A stretch of DNA of 64,000 nucleotides, taken from assembly GCF_014193425.1 (NCBI RefSeq), contig NZ_JACHZG010000001.1, positions 1,302,001 through 1,366,000 of the forward strand, read 5' to 3'. The translations under genes and the position numbers were made by a program. Below, one piece after another: positions 49,887 through 56,625 of this stretch. This DNA comes from Microlunatus antarcticus (GTDB lineage Bacteria > Actinomycetota > Actinomycetes > Propionibacteriales > Propionibacteriaceae). The notes beneath the pieces were generated by a model. It was not told the DNA's origin. It did not search any database and saw only the letters and a list, made by a program, of their open reading frames with translations. Position 1 is the first letter of the stretch. Each line of letters starts with the position of its first letter.

Positions 49887-50252
49887 ATGCCCGCACCCAA
49901 CCTGTTCCTGGTCTACGTCCGGGACGCCGAGGCCGCCACGGTCTTCTACGGCGACCTGTTCGAGATCCGGCCGTCCTTCACCAGCCCCCGCTACGTCGCG
50001 TTCGCGGTGGCGCCCGGCGTCCTGTTCGCGGTGTGGACCGGTCGCCCCGAGCACGCCGTGCCGAGCACCCCGCGGACCAGCGAGGTGGGGCTGATGGTCC
50101 CGGGCTCGGCCGACGCGGTCGACGACCTCTTCGCCCGGTGGAGCGCGAAGGGCGTCACGGTCGTCGAGCCGCCGCACGACGACGTGTTCGGCCGCACCTT
50201 CGTCGTCGCCGATCCCGACGGGAACCTCGTCCGGGTGTCGCCGACCGACTGA
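49887..50252 (+). CDS. VOC/glyoxalase-fold protein
   Basis: 121 residues: MPAPNLFLVYVRDAEAATVFY at the N-terminus, then VAFAVAPGVLFAVWTGR and a second module ending VFGRTFVVADPDGNLVRV, the usual bleomycin-resistance-like layout. Such proteins bind drugs or catalyse metal-dependent reactions; the first-module metal His is not obvious, which favours a binding role. ATG after GAGGAG. Likely controlled by the divergent WYL regulator. Distinct from the VOC gene at 34421. Confidence 0.78.
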   Translation: MPAPNLFLVYVRDAEAATVFYGDLFEIRPSFTSPRYVAFAVAPGVLFAVWTGRPEHAVPSTPRTSEVGLMVPGSADAVDDLFARWSAKGVTVVEPPHDDVFGRTFVVADPDGNLVRVSPTD

Positions 50253-50287
50253 CCTACCGCTTCGGGCCCCGGGGCAGCCCGCTCGCC

Positions 50288-50767
50288 TCAGGCCAGCGCC
50301 TTCTCGGCGAAGTAGGTCGCCACCGGGTTGCCGTTGAAGTTGGGGATCCGGACGTAGCCGGAGGAGTCGTAGATGTGGAGGGCGTCGTGCTGGTGCTCGC
50401 CCGTGTCGAGGCGGGCGACGGCGTAGCCGCGCTCGCGCGCCTGGCCCTCGAGGAACGCGAGCAGCCGACGGGCGACGCCACGGCCGCGGAGGGCGGGGAC
50501 GACGTACATCTTCTTGATCTCGCACGCGCCGGGGTCGGGCAGCTGCTTGAGCCCGCCGCAGCAGGCGGGGGAGCCGTCGACGTAGCCGACCCAGAAGCCG
50601 CCGCCGGGCGGTCCGAGCTCGCGTGGCCCTGCGAGAGGCATGTCCGCGCCGTTCTGGTCGAGCCCGTCGTAGAGGACGGCGATCTCGGCGGCCATGGCCT
50701 GGGCCAGCACCTGGCCGTCGCCCGCATCGACGCGGGCGGGGCGGAACTCGACCTCCACGCTGCTCAT
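50288..50767 (-). CDS. GNAT-family N-acetyltransferase
   Basis: 159 residues. VGYVDGSPACCGGLKQL, then the acetyl-CoA loop YVVPALRGRGVARRLLAFLEGQARERG (R-G-x-G-x-A) and HIYDSSGYVRIPNFNG, typical of small GNAT enzymes that acetylate amines. Substrate unknown. Start ATG 50767, 8 nt after TAGCGT, which overlaps the stop of the DUF3866 gene; an in-frame GTG at 50773 is less likely. Confidence 0.82.
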   Translation of the reverse strand: MSSVEVEFRPARVDAGDGQVLAQAMAAEIAVLYDGLDQNGADMPLAGPRELGPPGGGFWVGYVDGSPACCGGLKQLPDPGACEIKKMYVVPALRGRGVARRLLAFLEGQARERGYAVARLDTGEHQHDALHIYDSSGYVRIPNFNGNPVATYFAEKALA

Positions 50768-50778
50768 GCGCACCGACG

Positions 50779-51939
50779 CTAGCCGAACGGGGCCTCGCGG
50801 TCGTCCTGGGCGAGGAGCGTGGCGGCGTGCCGGCCCGCGGCCGCGGCGGCGAGGAAGTAGGCGGGGTCGCCGTCGAGGCCCCGGCCCATCGTCGAGAGGC
50901 GGAGCGGGGAGGCGAGCAGGGCGTCGTCGAGGCCGTCGAGGGCCACGCGTACGGCCCGGTGCCGGTCGAGCCCCCGGGCGGCGGCCTCCACGTCCGGGGC
51001 CATCGCGACCAGCGCATCGAGCCCGGCCGGGTCGGTGACCCCGCGCAGCCGGGCGGCTCCGCCGAAGTCCGGGACGGCGAGGTCGGCCGCGCTGAGGGCG
51101 ACCCGTCCGTACGCAGTGAGGCTGTGGTGGGAGACCCCGCGGTGACGGGGTCGGGCGTCGGCCCCCGAGATGCGGAGGCTCGCGACGGGCCGCCCGTCGA
51201 GGGCCGCGACGGCGTTGACCGCCTCGCCCGCCCCGACGCCGGAGAAGCCCCAGCGGGTCCCGGTGCCGAGGTTGCCGGGTCCCTGGGTCACGACCGCGAC
51301 CTCGGCGTCGAGCGCGAGGCGGGCAGCGAGCAGGCCCGAGTGCACGGTGACGGCCTCGAGGTCTCCGCCGAACGACTGCCCGACCGTGACGGTGGCTGCC
51401 ATCAGCCCCGCGTCGCGCAGCTGGGCGACCGCGCGCGAGAAGGCGATCGGCAGCGCCCCCTGGTCGCTCATCACGTAGACGACCCGCGTGCCGGGGCGGT
51501 CGTGGGCCAGCGCCAGCAGGGTCGGCGCGAGCGCGGAGTGCAGATCGGCCACGACCACCGGCAGGCCGTCGAGCGAGTCCGCGTCAGCCAGCAGGTCGTG
51601 GTGCGGCGACCCCTGCTCGTCGGCCCCGGCCACCATCGCCTGCAGCGGCAGGTAGCGGGCCTTGACCAGGTGCCCGGCCGGCTGCGGGGGCTGGGCCACC
51701 ACGGAACCGTCCGGGCCGAGCACGGCGATCACGAGCGCGTAGCCGCCGGTCCCCAGGCCGCGGTCGAGCGCGCCGACGTTGAGCAGCACGCGGTCCCCGA
51801 CGGCCGGCGCGGCCATGAGGTCGGTGTACGCCAGCGAGCGGACCTCGGCCCTCGTGTCGTCACGGACCGCGGTCAGCTCGACGGCGCCCCGCCACCCCCC
51901 GAGCAGCGCCGCGACGGTTCCGGAGGCCCACACGATCAC
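50779..51939 (-). CDS. DUF3866 family protein
   Basis: 386 residues, no signal peptide or clear membrane helix. It begins with a beta-rich domain (VELTAVRDDTRAEVRSLAY, VGDRVLLNVGALDRGLGTGG) and continues with alternating alpha/beta segments (VVADLHSALAPTLLALAHDR, YVMSDQGALPIAFSRAVAQL, VVTQGPGNLGTGTRWGFSG). The pattern matches the uncharacterised DUF3866 family that accompanies the pafA-pafBC region in other actinobacteria. Function unknown. GTG start 51939, leaderless by its -10 box; divergent from pafB. Confidence 0.75.
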   Translation of the reverse strand: MIVWASGTVAALLGGWRGAVELTAVRDDTRAEVRSLAYTDLMAAPAVGDRVLLNVGALDRGLGTGGYALVIAVLGPDGSVVAQPPQPAGHLVKARYLPLQAMVAGADEQGSPHHDLLADADSLDGLPVVVADLHSALAPTLLALAHDRPGTRVVYVMSDQGALPIAFSRAVAQLRDAGLMAATVTVGQSFGGDLEAVTVHSGLLAARLALDAEVAVVTQGPGNLGTGTRWGFSGVGAGEAVNAVAALDGRPVASLRISGADARPRHRGVSHHSLTAYGRVALSAADLAVPDFGGAARLRGVTDPAGLDALVAMAPDVEAAARGLDRHRAVRVALDGLDDALLASPLRLSTMGRGLDGDPAYFLAAAAAGRHAATLLAQDDREAPFG

Positions 51940-51945
51940 GCTCAG

Positions 51946-51951
51946 ACCCTA
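51946..51951 (-). promoter_or_regulatory. -10 box for leaderless DUF3866 transcript
   Basis: TAGGGT on the minus strand, 6 nt, then GTG 51939. Confidence 0.55.
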
Positions 51952-52055
51952 GTGGCGCGGATTCGCCGGCAGCGCGTAGTAGCGTCGTGCTCCGCCCGAA
52001 CCTGCGTACGATTCCGCCCCCTGACAGCTCCCCCCGAGCAGGAGGACCGACCCCC

Positions 52056-53054
52056 ATGGCGCCCAGGAAGACCGAGCGGATCGTGAACCTCACGATCGCG
52101 CTGCTGGTCGCCGGTCGCTACCTGCCCAAGACGCGGATCCGCGAGCTCGTCGAGGGTTACCACGGCCTGAGCGACGCCGCCTTCGAGCGCACCTTCGAGC
52201 GGGACAAGGACGAGCTGCGGGCGCTCGGCGTGCCGATCGAGGTCGGCGGCTACGACCAGCTGTTCGAGGACGAGGCCGGCTACCGAATCCTGCCGAGCGA
52301 GTTCTCGCTGCCGCCCATCGAGCTCGACGCGGAGGAGGCCTCGGTCGTCGGCGTCGCCGCGCGGGTCTGGCAGCACGCGAGCATGGCCGAGTCGACGCAG
52401 AGCGCGATGACCAAGCTGCGCGCCGCGGGCGTGGAGCCCGACCCGTCGGCCCTCGCCGCCCTGGAACCGTCCGTGCAGGCGACCGAGCCCGCCTTCGGCC
52501 CGCTCTGGAACGCCGTGCTCGACCAGACCCGGGTCCGCTTCACCTACCGCGACGGCAGCCTGCGGACGTTCGAGCCGTGGGGGCTCACCTCGCGCCGGGG
52601 CCGCTGGTACGTGGTCGGCCGCGACGTCGACCGCGACGCGAACCGGATGTTCAAGCTGTCCCGCATCACCGACGTCCCGGTCGGTGTCTCGCGCCCGGGG
52701 GCGTACGCGGTCCCCGAGGGTCTCGACCTGCGGGCGCTGGCCCGCGCCCTCGACCCGCAGGAGCCGACGGCGGAGGCCCTGCTCGCGGTCCGCCCGGGCC
52801 GGGCGCCGTCGCTGACCCGACGGGGCCGTCGGCCCGAGGCGACGCCGGACCTGGCGTGGGCGCCGGAGGGCTACGAGCGCTGGTGGGTCGGCTACGGCAG
52901 CCTGCCCGGCATGGCCGAGGAGGTGGCCGGCCACGGCGCGGACGTGCTCGTCCTCGAGCCGCTGGACCTCCGCCAGGCCGTGGTGGCGCGGCTGGCGGCC
53001 GTGGCCGAGACGTCGCCGACCGCGGCACCGGGCGTCGCGACGGTCGCCCGATGA
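52056..53054 (+). CDS. pafB: PafB, WYL-domain DNA-damage response activator subunit
   Basis: 332 residues. Winged helix at ~5-65 (KTERIVNLTIALLVAGRYLP, then DAAFERTFERDKDELRALGV), WYL domain near 150-215 (EPWGLTSRRGRWYVVGRDVD) and a WCX end. With PafC it forms the PafBC heterodimer that switches on DNA-repair genes such as recA in mycobacteria, independently of LexA. ATG 52056 after AGCAGGAGGA. TACGAT (52007-52012) is a likely -10 box. The overlap ATGA with pafC fits complex formation. Confidence 0.9.
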   Translation: MAPRKTERIVNLTIALLVAGRYLPKTRIRELVEGYHGLSDAAFERTFERDKDELRALGVPIEVGGYDQLFEDEAGYRILPSEFSLPPIELDAEEASVVGVAARVWQHASMAESTQSAMTKLRAAGVEPDPSALAALEPSVQATEPAFGPLWNAVLDQTRVRFTYRDGSLRTFEPWGLTSRRGRWYVVGRDVDRDANRMFKLSRITDVPVGVSRPGAYAVPEGLDLRALARALDPQEPTAEALLAVRPGRAPSLTRRGRRPEATPDLAWAPEGYERWWVGYGSLPGMAEEVAGHGADVLVLEPLDLRQAVVARLAAVAETSPTAAPGVATVAR

Positions 53055-54025
53055 CGAGCCAGGCCCAGGTGCGCCGGCTGCTGAGCCTGGTGCCGTACCT
53101 GCGGGAGCACGACGGTGCGCCGGTCGCGGACGTGGCGGCGGCGTTCGGGGTCAGCCCGCGGACGCTGCGGGCCGACCTCGGCGTGCTGTGGATGTGCGGG
53201 ATGCCCGGCCTGTCGCCGGGCGACCTGATCGACATCGACATGGACGCGGTGGACGGCGAGGGCGTCATCCACCTGAGCAACGCCGACTACCTGACCCGCC
53301 CGCTGCGGCTGACCGCGGACGAGGCGCTGGCCCTCGTGCTCGCGCTGCGCACGCTGCGGGAGATCGCCGGGCCGGACCAGCGCGCCGCGACCGATCGCGC
53401 CCTGGCCAAGCTCGAGGTCGCGTCCGGTGCGACGCCCACCGGGCAGGCGTCGGTCAGCGTGACCTCGGCGAGCGACGAGGTGCAGGCGACGCTGACCGAC
53501 GGCCTCCAGCGCGGTCGCCGCCTCGACCTGACGTACGACGTGGCCAGCCGGGAGGAGACGACGCAACGGTTCGTCGACCCGCTGCGGCTCTTCGTGCTCG
53601 ACGGGAACGGCTACCTCGAGGCGTGGTGCTACCGGGCGGACGGGCTGCGGACGTTCCGCCTCGACCGCGTGGCCGCCGCGAGCGTCACCGACGAGCCCGT
53701 GCAGCCCCACGACGTGGTGCTGACCGACCTGAGCGCCGGCTGGTTCGCCGACCTGGCCGACGCGCCGGTGGTGACCCTCGAGCTGGCGCCGGAGGCGGCG
53801 TGGGTCGCGGAGTACTACCCGACCGAGTCCACGACGCCCGGCCGCGACGGCGCCGTCGTCGCCTCGTTCCGGGTCACGGACCCGGCCTGGCTGCGGCACC
53901 TCCTGCTGCGACTCGGCGGGGCGGCGCAGGTCCTGGCCCCGGTCGGCGCGGGCGAGCCCGCGGCCGGAGCGGCGCGCGAGGCCCTGGCGGCGTACGCGGC
54001 CTTCGACGCGGCGGAGCCCGGCTAG
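53051..54025 (+). CDS. pafC: PafC, WYL-domain partner of PafB
   Basis: 324 residues. N-terminal helix-turn-helix (RRLLSLVPYLREHDGAPVAD, then FGVSPRTLRADLGVLWMCG) and a WYL domain with VDPLRLFVLDGNGYLEAWCY, where the W-Y-L residues are partly replaced, as is normal for PafC. It lies directly behind pafB with a 4-bp overlap. Together they regulate the response to DNA damage; recN is in the same window but has no obvious PafBC promoter element in front. Confidence 0.9.
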   Translation: MTSQAQVRRLLSLVPYLREHDGAPVADVAAAFGVSPRTLRADLGVLWMCGMPGLSPGDLIDIDMDAVDGEGVIHLSNADYLTRPLRLTADEALALVLALRTLREIAGPDQRAATDRALAKLEVASGATPTGQASVSVTSASDEVQATLTDGLQRGRRLDLTYDVASREETTQRFVDPLRLFVLDGNGYLEAWCYRADGLRTFRLDRVAAASVTDEPVQPHDVVLTDLSAGWFADLADAPVVTLELAPEAAWVAEYYPTESTTPGRDGAVVASFRVTDPAWLRHLLLRLGGAAQVLAPVGAGEPAAGAAREALAAYAAFDAAEPG

Positions 54026-54085
54026 CCGCGAGCGTCGGGGACCGGGCGTGTCAGCGCCCGGGGCGGAAGCGGCCAGAATGGGGGA

Positions 54086-54406
54086 GTGGTCTGGCCCTGG
54101 GTCCTCCTGTTCGCCGTCATCGCCCTGGGCGGTCTCGGCGTGCTCGTCCTCGTCGCGCTCCGGGTCTGGCGCTCCGCCCGGGGGCTGCTGGCCGAGCTGG
54201 ACGTGGCGGCCGGGCGCGCCGGCGAGCTGGCCGACCTCCTCGCCCAGGTCCAGGTCCCCCAGGTCCAGGTCACCGGTGCGACCGAGGTCACCGACCGAAC
54301 CCTGCCCGACGCCGGCTCCGAACTCACCGCTGACGACGCGTGGCCGGGTACGGTCGAGTCGTACGATCACCGAGGCGCAGACGCGCCGGGAAAGAAGGAA
54401 TCATGA
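54086..54406 (+). CDS. Small single-pass membrane protein upstream of tatA
   Basis: 106 residues. One N-terminal membrane helix (WPWVLLFAVIALGGLGVLVL, then VALRVW), followed by a helical segment (SARGLLAELDVAAGRAGELADLLAQVQ) and a polar tail. I recognise no named family; similar small proteins precede tatA in related genomes. GTG start with a weak -10-like CAGAAT 6 nt upstream. The stop overlaps the tatA start (ATGA). It could assist Tat assembly, but that rests on position only. Confidence 0.65.
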   Translation: MVWPWVLLFAVIALGGLGVLVLVALRVWRSARGLLAELDVAAGRAGELADLLAQVQVPQVQVTGATEVTDRTLPDAGSELTADDAWPGTVESYDHRGADAPGKKES

Positions 54407-54711
54407 CCCCGCTCGCTCTTGGTGGCCTCGGTGTTCCCGAGCTGCTGATCATCCTGGCCGTCGTGCTGCTGCTCTTCGGTGGTTCGCGGCTGGCCGGCCT
54501 GGGCAAGAGCAGCGGGCGCGCCCTCCGTGAGTTCAAGGAGGAGACGAAGAGCCTCCCCAAGAACGACAAGACCACCGCGGCCGACGACCTCGCCGCCGGC
54601 CAGCCGACCGTCACCCCGGAGCCGCTGGCCCCGACCGACCCCGGCTACCAGCAGCCGCCGCGGACCAACCCGAACGCGGTCGACCCGAGCGACGCCCGTC
54701 GCGACGTCTGA
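54403..54711 (+). CDS. tatA: Twin-arginine translocase subunit TatA
   Basis: 102 residues. Short membrane helix (GVPELLIILAVVLLLFGGSR) followed by the amphipathic helix LAGLGKSSGRALREFKEETK and a polar tail. It forms the protein-conducting element of the Tat system for folded proteins. ATG 54403 after AAGAAGGAA. TACGAT (54362-54367) could give it a separate promoter inside the preceding gene. Confidence 0.94.
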   Translation: MTPLALGGLGVPELLIILAVVLLLFGGSRLAGLGKSSGRALREFKEETKSLPKNDKTTAADDLAAGQPTVTPEPLAPTDPGYQQPPRTNPNAVDPSDARRDV

Positions 54712-54757
54712 CGTCGCGACACCGACAGCCTGAGCGCCTCGTGTCCATGAGTGCCCC

Positions 54758-55639
54758 GTGTCCCTGACGGTCCGCGGCCGGCCCATCCGGCTCAGCTTCG
54801 CGTGGCTGAAGCCGCCGAAGGCCGGTCCTGACGGCTCGATGAGTCTGTTCGAGCACATCGCCGAGCTGCGCTACCGCCTGATCATCATGGCGCTGACGAT
54901 CGTCGTCGGCACCGTCGTCGCCTGGTTCTTCCGGAGCTACCTCACCGAGGTGATCTTCTACCCGTACCAGCTCGCCGCGGAGGCCATCCGGGCGAAGAAT
55001 CCGGGCGCGAGCCTGCAGATGGTGAACCAGGGTGTGGCCTCGCCGTTCACGCTGGCGCTCAAGGTGTCGGCGATGGCCGGGATCCTGGCCACGTCTCCGA
55101 TCCTGCTCTACCAGCTGTGGGCGTTCATCGTCCCGGGTCTGCTGGCGAAGGAGAAGAAGTGGACCCTGATCTTCCTCGGGTCCGCCACGCCGCTCTTCCT
55201 GGCCGGGGTGGCCGTCGGGTACTACGTGATGCCCAAGGGCCTGGTCGTGCTGCTCGGCTTCACCGAGAACGGCATCACCAACCTGCAGGACGTCAACCAG
55301 TTCCTGTCGTTCCTGATGCGCTTCATGCTCGTCTTCGGGGTCGCGTTCCTCATCCCCGAGGTCGTGCTGATCCTCAACATCATGGGGATCCTCAAGGCGA
55401 AGTACCTCTCCAAGTACCGCTCGCTGATCATCTTCGGCACCTTCGTGTTCGGTGCGGTGGCGACGCCGTCGACCGACCCGTTCTCGATGCTGGCGCTGGC
55501 GCTGCCGATGACCGTGCTCTTCATCGTGGCCGAGGTGATCGCGCACGTCCTCGACCGGCGCAAGGCCCGCCGCGGCACCATCGACCCGGTCGCCCGGGAC
55601 CGCGCGCTGCGCGGCCTGACCGACGGTGAGGATGCCTGA
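54758..55639 (+). CDS. tatC: Sec-independent translocase subunit TatC
   Basis: 293 residues, six membrane helices. N-terminal MSLFEHIAELRYRLIIMALT is the signal-peptide receptor loop; later landmarks are PILLYQLWAFIVPGLLAKEK, FLSFLMRFMLVFGVAFLIPE and ATPSTDPFSMLALALPM. It recognises twin-arginine signals and recruits TatA. A second ATG in that loop shows that the protein has a ~27-residue N-terminal extension; the GTG at 54758 is kept because the extension is basic and plausible. TatB is not in the window, as is usual. Confidence 0.94.
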   Translation: MSLTVRGRPIRLSFAWLKPPKAGPDGSMSLFEHIAELRYRLIIMALTIVVGTVVAWFFRSYLTEVIFYPYQLAAEAIRAKNPGASLQMVNQGVASPFTLALKVSAMAGILATSPILLYQLWAFIVPGLLAKEKKWTLIFLGSATPLFLAGVAVGYYVMPKGLVVLLGFTENGITNLQDVNQFLSFLMRFMLVFGVAFLIPEVVLILNIMGILKAKYLSKYRSLIIFGTFVFGAVATPSTDPFSMLALALPMTVLFIVAEVIAHVLDRRKARRGTIDPVARDRALRGLTDGEDA

Positions 55640-56579
55640 GCCGGTCGTTCCTCAGCAGGGCGAGCCCGAGGAGCGCCGCACCGGTACCGCCTCGATCGCC
55701 CTGGTGGTGAACCCGGCGGCCGCCAAGGGGCGCGCTCAGGCACTGCTGCCCCAGGTCACCGGGCGGCTCCGCGACGCGGGGCACGCGGTGGAGATCTCGC
55801 TCAGCCGCACCCCGATGGAGGCCGCCGAGCTCGTGGCCCGGGCCGCCGGCAGCGGCGTGGACGTCCTGGCGGTGATGGGCGGTGACGGCATGGCCCACCT
55901 CGGCGTCAACGCCGTCGCCGGGCACGCGGCCGAGCACCCGGACGGGCCCGCGCTCGCGCTGGGGCTGGTCCCCGCCGGCACCGGCAACGACTTCGCGCGC
56001 AGCCTCGGGCTCGACCCCGCCGACGTCGGCGGCGCGGTGGCCGCCCTCGCCGGGGGGACGACGCGTCCGGTCGACCTCCTGCGCGTCGGGGGCCGTTGGG
56101 TCGGCACCGTGCTCGCCACCGGCTTCGACGCCCTGGTCAACGCCCGCGCCAACCGGATGCGCCGGCCGAAGGGTGCTGCGCGCTACACGATCGCGGCGCT
56201 GGCCGAGCTGCGGACCTTTCGGCCGCTGGCGTACGAGCTCGTGATCGACGGCGAGCCACGAGACCTCGACGCGATGCTCGTCGCCGTCGGCAACACCAGC
56301 ACGTACGGCGGCGGCCTGCGGATCTGCCCGGCCGCGGACCCGTACGACGGCTGGCTCGACCTGACGATCATCCATCCCGTCGGCCGTGCCAAGCTCCTCC
56401 AGCTCCTGCCCCGGATGCGGGACGGCAGCTTTGCCTCCGACCCTTGCGTGGAGCAGCTCCGGGCACGTTCCGTGGCGGTCTCCGGCGGCGGCGGCCTCGC
56501 GTACGGCGACGGCGAGGAGCTGGGGCCGACGCCCGTCACCGCGACCTCGGTCCCCGGCGCCCTCCGCATCTGCCTGTGA
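55626..56579 (+). CDS. Diacylglycerol/lipid kinase family protein
   Basis: 317 residues. DAGK catalytic domain: IALVVNPAAAKGRAQALLPQ, VMGGDGMAHLGVNAVA and LVPAGTGNDFARSLGL, the nucleotide and metal loops of DgkB/YegS-type kinases. It phosphorylates diacylglycerol or a related lipid at the membrane. Starts inside the tatC end: GTG 55626 or ATG 55632; a 14-bp overlap in the first case. The position between tatC and helY is common in actinobacteria. Confidence 0.88.
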   Translation: MRMPEPVVPQQGEPEERRTGTASIALVVNPAAAKGRAQALLPQVTGRLRDAGHAVEISLSRTPMEAAELVARAAGSGVDVLAVMGGDGMAHLGVNAVAGHAAEHPDGPALALGLVPAGTGNDFARSLGLDPADVGGAVAALAGGTTRPVDLLRVGGRWVGTVLATGFDALVNARANRMRRPKGAARYTIAALAELRTFRPLAYELVIDGEPRDLDAMLVAVGNTSTYGGGLRICPAADPYDGWLDLTIIHPVGRAKLLQLLPRMRDGSFASDPCVEQLRARSVAVSGGGGLAYGDGEELGPTPVTATSVPGALRICL

Positions 56580-56612
56580 CGACGGACCCCAGACCCGCCA
56601 CCACCACCCAGG

Positions 56613-56618
56613 TAAGTT
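56613..56618 (+). promoter_or_regulatory. -10 box for leaderless helY transcript
   Basis: TAAGTT, 7 nt, then GTG 56626. Confidence 0.5.
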
Positions 56619-56625
56619 CGAAGGC

